A stretch of 64,000 nucleotides of DNA from Mycobacterium arosiense ATCC BAA-1401 = DSM 45069 (GTDB lineage: Bacteria; Actinomycetota; Actinomycetes; Mycobacteriales; Mycobacteriaceae): assembly GCF_002086125.1 (NCBI RefSeq), contig NZ_MVHG01000002.1, positions 74,702-138,701 on the forward strand. Reading direction: 5' to 3'. Position numbers and translations under genes: made by a program. Shown here piece by piece: positions 25,376 through 35,041 of this stretch (positions within the stretch are counted from its first letter, which is position 1; the number at the start of each line of letters is the position of its first letter). Under the pieces are notes generated by a model. The model ran no database searches and was not told the origin of the DNA. It saw only the letters and a program-made list of their open reading frames with translations.

Positions 25376-26722
25376 CGGGACGATCTGCGTCATGGAGATC
25401 ACCGCATACCGCCGGACGTCGAGGGCATGCCACTTACGCACATACCGGTACAGCGACTCGAGGGCGATCAGCGGGTCGAGCACGTGGGTCAACCGGTAGA
25501 AGAGGCCCTGGGTCCAGCCCCGGTTCTTGGCGTCGAAAATTTCGGGGAATGCCGCGAACGCGAGCGAAACCCGCTGCGCCCCAGCCTGTTTGCCTGCCAT
25601 GATCATGTCGACGCTGAGCCGCTCGTCGAGCCCGTTCGGAGCGCCGCGTCGGCGCCATGGCACATCGAGGGTGATGTCGCTGCCGCCGCCGGCGGTGGCG
25701 TACCGATGGAACGCCTGCACCTTGCCCGCCCTGTCCCTGGCGATGATCAGGAGTATTCCGGGGAACCGGCCTTCCAGGACCCCGTCGAGGTTCATGTGGA
25801 ATCCGCGATCCGCGTGGGCGCCCTTCGACGACTCCCGCACCACCTCGGTCAGCTCGGCCAGCAGCTGGTCGTCGAGTTCCTGCTCGGAGACGATTTCGGT
25901 TGTGACGCCGCAATTGTGGGTGCGCTTCACCGCCTGACGCAGGTTGCGGAACTTGCGGCCCACCATGTCGAAGCCGGCCACGTCGACGACCACATCGCGC
26001 CCAATCGGTATGGGCCGCAACGTTTGTCCCAGCACCGCCGAATCGCTCCACAGGTCGAGCCGCCGCTCGCTGCAGCCCACCACGGCGATGCGCCAACCGT
26101 GGGCGTGGCAGAAAGCGGCGAAATCGGCAACCAGTTCGCCGAAGTGCGCCTCGTCGCCGATCGGGTCGCCGCCGACCACGGCGATTCCCATCCGCGTCCG
26201 ATAAGCCAGGGCGGCGGTCCCATCGGCGGTGAAGTGGTAGCTCTTGCCGGTCTGCATGGTGAACGGCGCGAGCGCGTCGCCGCTGGTCGCGTCGATCAAC
26301 TTCCACACCCGCGGCAGGTCATTGGGCCGCGGATAGGAGGTGGTCGGCCACATCAACACCATGCCCGAGCTGGCGATCACCACGTCGCCGAGCAGGTCGA
26401 AGGACAACACATGCAGGCCCAAACCCGCCAACAAGAACAAGGCCGCGGCGGCGGCGTGCATAGTGGTCACGGGCCGGCCCAAAAAGATGCCGCGGGCCAT
26501 CCAGGCCACCGCGACCAGCACCGTCAGCGACCAGGCCAACCGGTCGGTGTACTGCCAATTCGGCTGGCTGTGATGGCGCGCAAGGATCTCGATGAGCCAG
26601 CATGCCGCACCGAACAGCGCCAGAGCGCCCAGCAAACGGGCCGCGAGTGAATCGACCGAGACGACAACGCGTTCGCGCGCGCGAGGTCTTGCTACCGCGA
26701 CGTCCATTACCGGCCCGTTCAC
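25322..26722 (-). CDS. DUF2156 (LPG-synthase C-terminal-like) membrane protein (Rv1619 type)
   Basis: About 466 aa. Four to five N-terminal helices at about residues 15-130 are followed by a cytosolic GNAT-like domain at about 140-430. Motifs there include GKSYHFTADGTAALAYRTRMGIAVVGGDPIG and GRKFRNLRQAVKRTHNCGV, characteristic of the C-terminal domain of lysyl-phosphatidylglycerol synthases. One more hydrophobic helix lies at the C-terminus (IVPLLFVLLSLEFM). It may transfer an aminoacyl or acyl group to lipid; substrate unknown. GTG 26722 is chosen because GGGAGGTGAG lies just before it; TTG 26746 is the longest alternative. Matches M. tuberculosis Rv1619 in position and length. Confidence 0.85.
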   Translation of the reverse strand: MNGPVMDVAVARPRARERVVVSVDSLAARLLGALALFGAACWLIEILARHHSQPNWQYTDRLAWSLTVLVAVAWMARGIFLGRPVTTMHAAAAALFLLAGLGLHVLSFDLLGDVVIASSGMVLMWPTTSYPRPNDLPRVWKLIDATSGDALAPFTMQTGKSYHFTADGTAALAYRTRMGIAVVGGDPIGDEAHFGELVADFAAFCHAHGWRIAVVGCSERRLDLWSDSAVLGQTLRPIPIGRDVVVDVAGFDMVGRKFRNLRQAVKRTHNCGVTTEIVSEQELDDQLLAELTEVVRESSKGAHADRGFHMNLDGVLEGRFPGILLIIARDRAGKVQAFHRYATAGGGSDITLDVPWRRRGAPNGLDERLSVDMIMAGKQAGAQRVSLAFAAFPEIFDAKNRGWTQGLFYRLTHVLDPLIALESLYRYVRKWHALDVRRYAVISMTQIVPLLFVLLSLEFMPRRRHL

Positions 26723-26866
26723 CCTCACCTCCCGATGCGCTGACAACAGCTGGGCGGCATGATCGCCGCCTCTGCACCGAATACCCGGCTACGTCAAAGC
26801 TACGCCCCATCACGGCCACTACAAGGCCGAATTCGCGCGGAGATTCCGCCGCTATTGGGTCACGGT

Positions 26867-27793
26867 TTAGCGGCGGGAAGAAGGGAAGTATTTCAGCACG
26901 CCTTCTTGCACCACCGTGGCCAGCGGTAGCCCGGACCGGTCGAAGAAGTGCCCGCTGCCCAGGCCCCGCGAATCGGCCGCCACCGGCGACGATGTGGAGT
27001 ACAAGACCCAGTCGTTGAAGTTGACCTGCCGGTGAAACCAAATGGAATGATTGGCCGACGCGGCGAATATGCGGTCGAATCCCCAGGAAAGACCGTGCGT
27101 GGTGATAACCGAGTCCAAAACGGTGGTGTCCGACGAATACACCATTGTTGCCGTGTGCAATACGGGGTCGTCGGGGATCTCCCCCAAGGCCTTGACCCAG
27201 ACCCGATTGTGGCCGAGCCGCTCGCCCTTCGTGCGCATCACCCACGCCGGGTCGTTGGTGTAACGCCATTCGATGGGCTGCAGGGCGTTGACGAAGTGCG
27301 GAACGGTCTTTTCGTAGCCACGCAACAGTTCGCCGATCGTCGGCTGCGTGTGCGGCTCGGCCACCTGTGGCGCCTCGATGCCGTGTTCGAGGCCGCGGCC
27401 CCCGGCCATGTAGGAGACCAGCGCCGAGCTCAGCAGCGTGCCGTCCTGCACCGCATCGACGCGGCGGTTGGCGAAGCGGCGCTCGTCACGCAGCCTCGTC
27501 ACGCGGAATTCGATGTCCTTGGCGGTGTCCCCGCCGTTGATGAAGTGCACCGACAGCGCGCTCGGCGGCAGGTCGTCACGAACCAGGCTGCGGCTGCTCG
27601 CGACGTACGACTGCGACATGAGCTGACCGCCGAAGGTCCGCATGGGGTTCTTGCTCGGATGCGAGCCGATGAACAGGTCGTCGTCGACGCGCTCGAGGTC
27701 GAGCGTCGCCAGCAGCTCGATGAAATCCGAAGGGGTCGGTGTCGCGGCCGCTTCCGCCGCATTCGGCTCCTGGGGCTCACAGCCTGCCGGCAC
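26867..27793 (-). CDS. tesB: Acyl-CoA thioesterase II (TesB family)
   Basis: Hydrolyses medium/long-chain acyl-CoA to free acid and CoA. 308 aa forming a double hot-dog fold: N-terminal half with FIGSHPSKNPMRTFGGQLMSQ and VHFINGGDTAKDIEFRVTRLRDERRFANRRVDAVQ, C-terminal half with DTTVLDSVITTHGLSWG and ANHSIWFHRQVNFNDWVLYSTSSP, which hold the Asp/Thr/Gln-type catalytic set. GTG 27793 has a strong AAGGAGAG site. Located 14 bases after pyk, so the two are probably co-transcribed. Corresponds to M. tuberculosis tesB1 (Rv1618). Confidence 0.93.
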   Translation of the reverse strand: MPAGCEPQEPNAAEAAATPTPSDFIELLATLDLERVDDDLFIGSHPSKNPMRTFGGQLMSQSYVASSRSLVRDDLPPSALSVHFINGGDTAKDIEFRVTRLRDERRFANRRVDAVQDGTLLSSALVSYMAGGRGLEHGIEAPQVAEPHTQPTIGELLRGYEKTVPHFVNALQPIEWRYTNDPAWVMRTKGERLGHNRVWVKALGEIPDDPVLHTATMVYSSDTTVLDSVITTHGLSWGFDRIFAASANHSIWFHRQVNFNDWVLYSTSSPVAADSRGLGSGHFFDRSGLPLATVVQEGVLKYFPSSRR

Positions 27794-27807
27794 ACGCTCT
27801 CCTTGCG

Positions 27808-29226
27808 CTAGACGTCGTCCTCCCCGATCCGGTGCACATGGATGAGGTTGGTTGACCCTACTGTGCCAGGTGGCGCGCCGGCGACGATGACCACCAGGTC
27901 GCCGCGCTTATAGCGACCGAGTTCCAGCAGCGACTTGTCGACCTGGCGGATCATGCCGTCGGTCGAGGTCATCATCGGGACGATGAACGTTTCGGTGCCC
28001 CAGGTCATGGCCAGTTGGCTGCGCACTTCGGGCCACGCGGTGAAGGCCAGCAGCGGCAGCGGGGTGTGCAGGCGCGCGAGGCGCTTGACCGTGTCGCCGG
28101 ACTGCGTGAACGCGACGAGCGCCTTGGCGTCGAGCCGCTCGCCGATGTCGCGGGCCGCGTACGAGATCACCCCGCGTTTGGTGCGGGGCACGTGCGTCAG
28201 CGGCGGGGCGGCCGTCGAATTGTCCTCGACCGCGCAGATGATGCGCGCCATGGTCCGCACCGCCGCAAGCGGGTACTTACCCACCGACGTTTCCCCGGAC
28301 AGCATCACCGCGTCGGCGCCGTCGAGGACGGCGTTGGCGACGTCGGAGGCCTCGGCCCGGGTCGGCCGTGAGTTCTCGATCATCGAATCGAGCATCTGGG
28401 TGGCGACGATGACGGGTTTGGCGTTCTCCCGGGCCATCTGGATCGCCCGCTTCTGCACCAGGGGAACCTCTTCGAGGGGCAGCTCGACGCCCAGGTCGCC
28501 GCGGGCCACCATGATCGCGTCGAAGGCCAGAACGATGGCCTCCAGGTTGTCGACGGCCTCGGGCTTCTCCAGCTTCGCGATCACCGGTACCCGCCGGCCC
28601 ACCCGGTCCATCACCTCGTGCACCAACTCGACGTCGGATGGCGAACGCACAAAGGAGAGCGCGACGAGGTCGACGCCGAGGTCCAGCGCGAAGGTGAGGT
28701 CCTCGATGTCCTTCTCCGACAAGGCCGGTGCGGACACGTTCATGCCGGGCAGCGAGATGCCCTTGTTGTTGCTGACCGGCCCGCCCTCGACGACGGTGCA
28801 GATCAAGTCGTCGCCCTCGATGCCGTCGATCACCAGGCCGACCTTGCCGTCGTCGACCAGGATCCGGTCGCCGACGGCGGCGTCCTCGGCCAGCTTCTTA
28901 TAGGTGGTCGACACCCGGTCGTGGTCGCCCTCGCAGTCGGCGACGGTGATCCGCACCGTTTCACCGTCGGCCCAGTAGGTGGGCCCGGTGGCGAAACGTC
29001 CCAGCCTGATCTTGGGGCCCTGCAGGTCGGCGAGCACGCCGACGGCGCGGCCGGTGGCGTCCGAAGCCGAACGGACGCGTTCATAGGCGGCTTTGTGATC
29101 CGAATAGTCGCCGTGGCTGAAGTTCAACCGGGCGACGTCCATGCCGGCTTCAACCAGGGCCTGGATCGACTCATCCGAATTGGTCGCAGGGCCAAGGGTG
29201 CAGACGATCTTTCCGCGTCTACTCAC
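27808..29226 (-). CDS. pyk: Pyruvate kinase
   Basis: Final glycolytic step, phosphoenolpyruvate plus ADP to pyruvate plus ATP. 472 aa, same length as M. tuberculosis PykA. TIM barrel with N-terminal RRGKIVCTLGPATNS and NFSHGDYSDH, the inserted B domain (about 70-165), catalytic lysine in VIAKLEKPEAVDNL and metal/substrate loop MVARGDLGVELPLEEVP. MLDSMIENSRPTRAEASDVANAVLDGADAVMLSGETSVGKYPLAAV is the classic signature segment. A C-terminal allosteric domain covers about 350-472. Start GTG 29226. Confidence 0.97.
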   Translation of the reverse strand: MSRRGKIVCTLGPATNSDESIQALVEAGMDVARLNFSHGDYSDHKAAYERVRSASDATGRAVGVLADLQGPKIRLGRFATGPTYWADGETVRITVADCEGDHDRVSTTYKKLAEDAAVGDRILVDDGKVGLVIDGIEGDDLICTVVEGGPVSNNKGISLPGMNVSAPALSEKDIEDLTFALDLGVDLVALSFVRSPSDVELVHEVMDRVGRRVPVIAKLEKPEAVDNLEAIVLAFDAIMVARGDLGVELPLEEVPLVQKRAIQMARENAKPVIVATQMLDSMIENSRPTRAEASDVANAVLDGADAVMLSGETSVGKYPLAAVRTMARIICAVEDNSTAAPPLTHVPRTKRGVISYAARDIGERLDAKALVAFTQSGDTVKRLARLHTPLPLLAFTAWPEVRSQLAMTWGTETFIVPMMTSTDGMIRQVDKSLLELGRYKRGDLVVIVAGAPPGTVGSTNLIHVHRIGEDDV

Positions 29227-29291
29227 GCCGACCCAGCATAGTCGTGTGACACCCCCACGGCCCGCAGATAGCCGCCGCGCGCAGTGTGCTC

Positions 29292-29729
29292 TTACCCACC
29301 AATAACGGTGGGAATCAGCGGGAAAGCGGGCAGGTTACGCAGCACCGTCCACGCGATCGTCGCGACCACCACCGTCAGCAGCGCCGCCCGCGACGACAAA
29401 GCCCTGCCGCGGGCGCGGCGGACCAGCGCCCACACGACCAGCAGCGGGATGCCTACCAGCAGGAAGACGTTGTCGTAGATGCCGGCGGGCAGGTCACCGT
29501 GCAATAGGTCATGCGTCATGCGCAGCCCGCCGCAAAACGGGCAATTCCAGCCGGTGAGCAACCGGAACGGACACGGCGGATAGATCGAACTCGGGCGGTG
29601 CGGGTCGGCCAGGGCGACGTAGCTGAGCGCGCCGCCCAGGGCCACACCGGTTCCGGCCGCGATGGCGAGCCGATGACGCCCCGACCCGTGCGGATGGGGT
29701 TGGCCCGCGGGTGCGGGGGTTTGCGTCAT
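29292..29729 (-). CDS. DUF2752 small membrane protein
   Basis: 145 aa with a His/Pro-rich N-terminus and about three helices. The DUF2752 hallmark FRLLTGWNCPFCGGLRMTHDLLHGD lies between helices 1 and 2; its CPxCG could bind metal or haem-type cofactors, but function is unknown. It occupies the lgt-pyk interval, where M. tuberculosis has two small membrane genes (Rv1615, Rv1616); only one is seen here. Confidence 0.82.
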   Translation of the reverse strand: MTQTPAPAGQPHPHGSGRHRLAIAAGTGVALGGALSYVALADPHRPSSIYPPCPFRLLTGWNCPFCGGLRMTHDLLHGDLPAGIYDNVFLLVGIPLLVVWALVRRARGRALSSRAALLTVVVATIAWTVLRNLPAFPLIPTVIGG

Positions 29730-29810
29730 ATGGCGGCTGACCCTGCGATGGTCACGCTTTTCAGCATGCCAGATCCGTTGCGCCCCGTCCGTAAGAGCGG
29801 GACGTCGGCG

Positions 29811-31280
29811 TCAGCGGCGCAGTCGGTTCCGCAGCCGCGAGCCCCACCGCCGGCGGGTTTCCGGTTGACCCGGGGGCGTTTCGGTGGCCGGTTCGGGTTT
29901 TTCGGCCTCGGGCTCCGGTTCCTCGGTTTCGGCTTCGGGTTCCGGTTCCTCGGTTTCGGCTTCGGGTTCCGGTTCCTCGGTTTTGGCCTCGGGCTCCTCG
30001 GCTCCGCCTTCGGGCTCCTCGTCTTTCGCTTCGGGCTCGTCGGCTTCGAGTCCTTCGGGTTCCTCGTCAGCCGCCGCCTCGGGCTCCGGCTCTTCGGGTT
30101 TCGGCTCGGGCGCAGGCTCTTCGGCCTCCGGCTCGGCCTCGGGCTCTTCGGCCTCGGGCGCAGGCTCTTCGGCCTCCGGCTCTTCGGCCTCGGGCTCGGC
30201 GGGTTTTTCCTCGGTGACCGCCTCCGCCGAGTCGACCGCCGGTTCTTCGACTTCCGGCTCGGCGGCGGGGGTTTCGTCGTCGTCCGCCGTCTCCCCTAAG
30301 CCTGCCGGCGCCTCGGCGGCGGCGACGGCTCCCCCGCCCGCCGCGGACGTCGCTGCCGCCACGGTCGCAGGCTCAGCGTCGGACTCGGTCTCCGCCGCTT
30401 CCTCCTCGAGGTATTCGTTGCCGCGCAGGCTCTCGGGATCTTCGCGGCCCTTGGGCGCCGCCATCAGATACACCACGGCCCCGATGAACACGAAAGTCGA
30501 TGTGAACGAGTTGATCCGGATGCCCGCGATGTGGGTGGCGGTGTCGTCGCGCAGCAGCTCGACACAGAACCGTCCGACGCAATAACCCGCCACATACAGC
30601 GCGAACAACCGGCCGTGGCCCAGCGTGAAGCGCCGGTCGGCGTAGATCAGGGCCACGAAAATCAAGAGGTTCCAGAGCAATTCGTAGAGAAACGTCGGCT
30701 GTACCACGAAAGCGATCTGGCCCGTCGAGATGCCGTCCAGCGAGTGCGGGTCGATGTATCCCGTGGGGTCGCGCCGGTAGAAGACCTCCAGACCCCACGG
30801 CAGCGTCGTTTCACGGCCGTAGAGCTCCTGGTTGAAGTAATTACCCAGCCGGCCGATCGCTTGCGCCAGAATGATTCCCGGGGCCAGCGCGTCGGCGAAG
30901 GCCGGAAGGGGAATCCCGCGCCGGCGGCAGCCGATCCAGGCGCCGACGCCGCCGAGCGCCACCGCGCCCCAGATGCCCAGGCCGCCGTCCCAGATGCGCA
31001 CGGCCGCCCCGAGTCCCGCGCCGCCGGGGCCCCAATAGGTTCGCCAGTCGGTGGCCAGGTGGTAGAGCCGACCGCCGATCAATCCGAATGGCACCGTCCA
31101 CAGCGCGATGTCATAGATCACGCCGCGCTCGCCGCCGCGCGCCTCCCAGCGCCGGTCACCGATCAGCAGCGCGGCCACGATGCCGGCGATGATGAACAGC
31201 GCGTAGGCCCGGATGGGCACCGGCCCCAGGTGCCACACACCCTGCGGCGGGCTCGGGAAGTAGGCCAGCAACTTCGTCAC
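29811..31280 (-). CDS. lgt: Prolipoprotein diacylglyceryl transferase with long acidic Glu/Pro tail
   Basis: Transfers diacylglycerol from phosphatidylglycerol to the lipobox cysteine of prolipoproteins. From GTG 31280 (GTGA overlap with trpA) it is 489 aa. The seven-helix core spans about residues 1-290 with YALFIIAGIVAALLIGDRRW, the catalytic-region motif AQAIGRLGNYFNQELYGRETTLPWGLEV, QPTFLYELLWNLLIF and GRFCVELLRDD. Residues about 295-489 are a hydrophilic low-complexity tail of Glu/Pro/Ala repeats ending in basic RRRWGSRLRNRLRR. Long C-terminal extensions occur in mycobacterial Lgt, but this one is strongly repetitive. The open frame continues upstream, but that part is trpA shadow. Confidence 0.95.
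   Translation of the reverse strand: MTKLLAYFPSPPQGVWHLGPVPIRAYALFIIAGIVAALLIGDRRWEARGGERGVIYDIALWTVPFGLIGGRLYHLATDWRTYWGPGGAGLGAAVRIWDGGLGIWGAVALGGVGAWIGCRRRGIPLPAFADALAPGIILAQAIGRLGNYFNQELYGRETTLPWGLEVFYRRDPTGYIDPHSLDGISTGQIAFVVQPTFLYELLWNLLIFVALIYADRRFTLGHGRLFALYVAGYCVGRFCVELLRDDTATHIAGIRINSFTSTFVFIGAVVYLMAAPKGREDPESLRGNEYLEEEAAETESDAEPATVAAATSAAGGGAVAAAEAPAGLGETADDDETPAAEPEVEEPAVDSAEAVTEEKPAEPEAEEPEAEEPAPEAEEPEAEPEAEEPAPEPKPEEPEPEAAADEEPEGLEADEPEAKDEEPEGGAEEPEAKTEEPEPEAETEEPEPEAETEEPEPEAEKPEPATETPPGQPETRRRWGSRLRNRLRR
29917..29997. repeat. 27-bp tandem repeat inside the lgt tail
   Basis: Three adjacent 27-base units (29917-29943, 29944-29970, 29971-29997). The first two are identical and the third is degenerate. 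They encode nine-residue EPEPEAETE-type units on the minus strand. Shorter, less regular Glu/Pro codon repeats continue to about 30210. The unit length keeps the reading frame, so copy number could vary without a frameshift. Confidence 0.8.
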
Positions 31281-32092
31281 GGGGCGGCCGCCCCCCGACG
31301 AACACCGGCGGCGAGTTCCTCGGTCAGCGTGAGCAACGCAGTCAAACCCCCGTCCCCCAACGCCGTCACCAGCGCCGACCCCACGATGACGCCGTCGGCG
31401 TAGCTGCCGATCTGGGCGGCTTGCTCTCCCGACCGGACCCCCAGGCCCACACCGACGGGTATGTCGGATAGCTCTTTGACCCTGCTCACCAACTCGGGCG
31501 CGGCGTTGGACACGACGTCCCGCGCCCCCGTCACGCCCATCGTCGAAGCGGCATAGACGAATCCACGCGACGCCTCCACCGTCATCGCCAACCGCTGCGG
31601 GGTCGAGGACGGCGCCACCAGAAATATCCGGTCCAGCCCGTGCGTGTCCGATGCCGCCAGCCACTGCGCTGCTTCGTCGGGAATGAGGTCGGGGGTGATC
31701 AGCCCGTACCCGCCGGCCGATGCCAGGTCCCGGGCGAAGGCGTCAACGCCGTAGCGCAACACGGGATTCCAGTACGTCATCACCACGGCATGTCCACCGG
31801 CCGCGCTGATCGCTTCGACCGCGGCAAGGGTGTCGCGCACGCGCACGCCGGCGTGCAGCGCGGCCTCGGTCGCCTTCGCGATGGTGGGGCCGTCCATGCC
31901 GGGATCGGAATACGGGATCCCGACTTCGACGATGTCGCAACCCGATTCGACCAGTGTCGTCATTCCCTTGACGGACGTCGGCACGTCGGGGTAACCGGTG
32001 GGCAGATAACCGATCAGCGCCGCACGATCGTCGCTGCGGCAGCCGTCGAAGATCGACTGCAGCCTGCTCGCTTCGCTTTGTTTGACGGTCAT
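31277..32092 (-). CDS. trpA: Tryptophan synthase alpha subunit
   Basis: Cleaves indole-3-glycerol phosphate to indole, channelled to TrpB. 271 aa TIM barrel with [13 protein letters not shown], catalytic Glu in [20 protein letters not shown], second catalytic Asp in [23 protein letters not shown], and the phosphate-binding [12 protein letters not shown] and [13 protein letters not shown] 32092 overlaps the trpB stop by four bases and the stop overlaps lgt by four, so trpB-trpA-lgt are coupled. Confidence 0.97.
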   Translation of the reverse strand: MTVKQSEASRLQSIFDGCRSDDRAALIGYLPTGYPDVPTSVKGMTTLVESGCDIVEVGIPYSDPGMDGPTIAKATEAALHAGVRVRDTLAAVEAISAAGGHAVVMTYWNPVLRYGVDAFARDLASAGGYGLITPDLIPDEAAQWLAASDTHGLDRIFLVAPSSTPQRLAMTVEASRGFVYAASTMGVTGARDVVSNAAPELVSRVKELSDIPVGVGLGVRSGEQAAQIGSYADGVIVGSALVTALGDGGLTALLTLTEELAAGVRRGAAAP

Positions 32093-33348
32093 CGATCGCC
32101 GGACCCCAACAGCCCGAACCACTTCGCGGCCGTCTCGACGTCCTTGTCGCCGCGCCCGGACAGGTTCACCACGATGATCGCTCCCCGCCCCATTTCGGGG
32201 CCCAACTTCAGCGCACCGGCGACGGCGTGCGCGGATTCGATCGCCGGGATGATCCCTTCCGTGCGGCACAGGATGCGGAACGCATCCATCGCCTCCGAGT
32301 CGGTGATCGGACGGTATTCGGCACGCCCGATCTCGCGCAGGTACGCGTGTTCTGGACCCACCCCCGGATAGTCGAGACCCGCTGAGATGGAATGGGATTC
32401 GATGGTCTGCCCGTCGGAGTCCTGCAGCAGATACGAGAATGAGCCCTGAAACGCGCCGGGCGAGCCGCCACTGAAGGTCGCGGCGTGCCTACCGGTTTCG
32501 ACACCGTCGCCGGCCGCCTCGAATCCGACCAGCCGCACACCCGGATCGTCGATGAACGGGTGGAAGATGCCGATGGCGTTGGATCCGCCGCCGATACAGG
32601 CCACCACGGCGTCGGGCAGGCGTCCGGCCTGGGCCTGGATCTGCGCGCGCGCCTCGAGGCCGATGATTCGCTGAAAGTCGCGCACCATCGCGGGGAAGGG
32701 ATGGGGGCCGGCCGCGGTGCCGAAACAGTAGAAGGTGTTGTCGGCATTGGTAACCCAATCCCGAAACGCCTCATTGATGGCGTCCTTGAGCGTTTTCGAG
32801 CCGCTCTCGACCGAGACGACCGTTGCTCCCAGCAAGCGCATCCGCGCGACGTTGAGCGCCTGGCGCTCGGTGTCCACGGCACCCATGTAGATCACGCATT
32901 CCAGGCCCAGCAAGGCACACGCGGTAGCGGTCGCGACGCCGTGCTGCCCCGCCCCGGTCTCGGCGATCACCCGCTTCTTGCCCATGCGCTGCGCCAGCAA
33001 CGCCTGACCGAGCACGTTGTTGATCTTGTGAGAACCGGTGTGGTTCAAGTCTTCTCGCTTGAGGAAGATGCGCGCGCCGGCCTGTTCGGACAGCCGCGGC
33101 GCCTCGTAGAGGGGCGAGGGCCGGCCGGCGTAATGCGCCTGCAAGTAATCGAGCGTGTCCAGAAAATCCTGGTTGACCCGCTCCTTCTCGTAAGCGGCGG
33201 TGACCTCTTCGATCACGGCCATCAACGCCTCGGCGACATAGCGGCCGCCATAGACGCCGAAATGGCCACCCGCATCGGGTTCGTGACGGGTGGGCTCGGC
33301 GATGGCTGCGCTCGGATGCGGAAGGTCCGGGCGGGACAGGTCCACCAT
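32089..33348 (-). CDS. trpB: Tryptophan synthase beta subunit
   Basis: PLP enzyme that condenses indole with serine. About 419 aa from ATG 33348 (in-frame TTG 33354 and GTG 33351 directly precede it). The PLP lysine is in [15 protein letters not shown], the catalytic Glu in [13 protein letters not shown], and the phosphate cup in [18 protein letters not shown]. Very close to M. tuberculosis TrpB over its length, though its N-terminus differs. A 73-base gap separates it from trpC. Confidence 0.97.
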   Translation of the reverse strand: MVDLSRPDLPHPSAAIAEPTRHEPDAGGHFGVYGGRYVAEALMAVIEEVTAAYEKERVNQDFLDTLDYLQAHYAGRPSPLYEAPRLSEQAGARIFLKREDLNHTGSHKINNVLGQALLAQRMGKKRVIAETGAGQHGVATATACALLGLECVIYMGAVDTERQALNVARMRLLGATVVSVESGSKTLKDAINEAFRDWVTNADNTFYCFGTAAGPHPFPAMVRDFQRIIGLEARAQIQAQAGRLPDAVVACIGGGSNAIGIFHPFIDDPGVRLVGFEAAGDGVETGRHAATFSGGSPGAFQGSFSYLLQDSDGQTIESHSISAGLDYPGVGPEHAYLREIGRAEYRPITDSEAMDAFRILCRTEGIIPAIESAHAVAGALKLGPEMGRGAIIVVNLSGRGDKDVETAAKWFGLLGSGDR

Positions 33349-33421
33349 CACCAATGCTCTACGCGGGGATGGCTCATGGGGTTCAACGTATCAGCGCGGG
33401 GCTCTGTCAGTGACGTAGCGA

Positions 33422-34240
33422 CTAGCGAGCCGGTTTTGGACAGGACGGATGGGTGCCCGCGGTGACCAGGTCGGCGACCGCGGCGCGCGGATCACCGCTT
33501 TTGACCAGACCTTCGCCGACCAACACGGCGTCGGCACCCGCACCGGCATACGCCAGCAGGTCTCCGGTACCACGCACGCCGGATTCGGCGATCCTGATCA
33601 CGTTGCTGGGCAGGCCGGGAGCGATGCGCGCGAAGCAATCGCGGTCCACCTCCAGCGTCGCCAGAAAGCGGGCATTGACGCCGATTACCGTGGCGCCGGC
33701 CTTGAGCGCGCGGTCGGCTTCTTCTTCGGTGTGCACCTCGACGAGCGCCGTCATGCCCAGCGATTCGGTGCGATCCAGCATCGACACCAGCGCCGACTGC
33801 TCCAGCGCGGCGACGATCAGCAGCAGCATGTCGGCGCCGTGCGCACGCGCTTCGTGAATCTGATAGGGCTGCACGACAAAGTCTTTGCGCAGAACCGGTA
33901 TCGAGACCGCCGCGCGAACCGCGTCGAGATCGTCGAGCGAGCCGTGAAAACGTCGCTCCTCGGTCAAGACGCTGATGATGCGGGCGCCACCGTCTTCGTA
34001 GGCGCGGGCCAGCTTGGCCGGATCGGCAATGGTCGCCAGGGAGCCCGCCGACGGGCTGGCACGCTTGACTTCCGCGATGACGCCGATTCCGGGCTCGCGC
34101 AGCGCGGCCATCACGTCGCGTGGTTGTGGCGCGGCCGCCGCGGCGGCTTTGATCTCGGACAGGCTGATGAGCGCTTCGCGCGCGGCAACGTCGGCCCGGA
34201 CTCCCTCGAGGATGGAGTCAAGCACGGTTGCCGGACTCAT
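33422..34240 (-). CDS. trpC: Indole-3-glycerol-phosphate synthase
   Basis: Closes the indole ring from carboxyphenylaminodeoxyribulose phosphate. 272 aa single-function TrpC with catalytic Lys/Glu in [13 protein letters not shown] and [56 protein letters not shown] and the phosphate site [31 protein letters not shown] 34240 has AAGGG ten bases before it. No TrpF fusion; mycobacteria use PriA (hisA here) for that step. Confidence 0.97.
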   Translation of the reverse strand: MSPATVLDSILEGVRADVAAREALISLSEIKAAAAAAPQPRDVMAALREPGIGVIAEVKRASPSAGSLATIADPAKLARAYEDGGARIISVLTEERRFHGSLDDLDAVRAAVSIPVLRKDFVVQPYQIHEARAHGADMLLLIVAALEQSALVSMLDRTESLGMTALVEVHTEEEADRALKAGATVIGVNARFLATLEVDRDCFARIAPGLPSNVIRIAESGVRGTGDLLAYAGAGADAVLVGEGLVKSGDPRAAVADLVTAGTHPSCPKPAR

Positions 34241-34354
34241 GCCTGTCGTTTCCCTTCGCCCTGTTCATCCGCTGTCATCCCACGACCACTCTGGTGTCCC
34301 CAGCCGATTGCGACGACTGTGAATGAAGGGTAGCGGCCCGCGGCTTATGGTCCG

Positions 34355-35041
34355 TCACCGACCCTCGGTGTCAGACTCACCCGCCCGATCGGTCGGGTCG
34401 CGCCCCTCGTCAAGCGCGTCCCAGATCATCCGCTCCGACATTCCCGGCGTTTCCGGCTGCTCCAGCATCGCCCCGTCGGCCTCGTCGCGTTGCACAATCG
34501 ATCGGCGCGTCGCCGGTGTCGCGTACTTTCTTGCGCTCGCGCGGGTGGATCCCGAGTCCGACGCCGATCGCATGAGCAGGACGGCCGCGATCAGCGTGCA
34601 CGCCGCGGCCGCCACCGTGACGCCCGCGCCCCAGTACCGCCGCTCGCTTCCGACCAGCGACATCACCGACACGTGGGCCAACTCGGCGCCGCGAACCGCC
34701 ACGTCGGGCAGCGCCCACAGGCTGATCCCGAGGTAGCCGATCGCCAGGCTGATCACCGCCAGCAGCCCCGCCAGCGCGCGCAGCAGCCACCCCCGCACGG
34801 CGATGGCGGCGACGGCCCCGGCCAGCAGCAACAGCGCCAGCGGCAACAGCGCCGTCGACCAGGCGCCGCCGGCGAGGGTCACCCGCTTGGGCGGCCCGAG
34901 CCCGTCGAACGATCCGATGACGACCCAGGGCAACCGCGAGGCCACCCACAACGCCACCGCGGCAACCACGAGGCCGATCTGGGCGATCCGGATCAGCCAG
35001 CGGCCGGCCGGCCGGCCGGTGTCCGCGCCGGCCTCACTCAA
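34355..35041 (-). CDS. Trp-associated membrane protein (TIGR02234 family, Rv1610 type)
   Basis: About 228 aa with four hydrophobic helices, positions about 16-38, 58-80, 84-104 and 135-160, and a long charged cytosolic tail. Family members sit almost always between trpE and trpC in actinobacteria; the function is unknown, and tryptophan uptake, export or sensing is only a guess from context. TTG 35041 overlaps the trpE stop by eight bases. No other start codon appears before the first helix. A 114-base gap with no recognised signal follows to trpC. Confidence 0.85.
   Translation of the reverse strand: MSEAGADTGRPAGRWLIRIAQIGLVVAAVALWVASRLPWVVIGSFDGLGPPKRVTLAGGAWSTALLPLALLLLAGAVAAIAVRGWLLRALAGLLAVISLAIGYLGISLWALPDVAVRGAELAHVSVMSLVGSERRYWGAGVTVAAAACTLIAAVLLMRSASDSGSTRASARKYATPATRRSIVQRDEADGAMLEQPETPGMSERMIWDALDEGRDPTDRAGESDTEGR

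Noticed and set aside
29511..30299. Phe/Gly-rich plus-strand frame (RFGFFGLGLRFLGFGFG) resembling a low-complexity membrane protein
   Set aside because: Antisense of the Glu/Pro repeat tail of lgt; no ribosome site and no homologue-like features.
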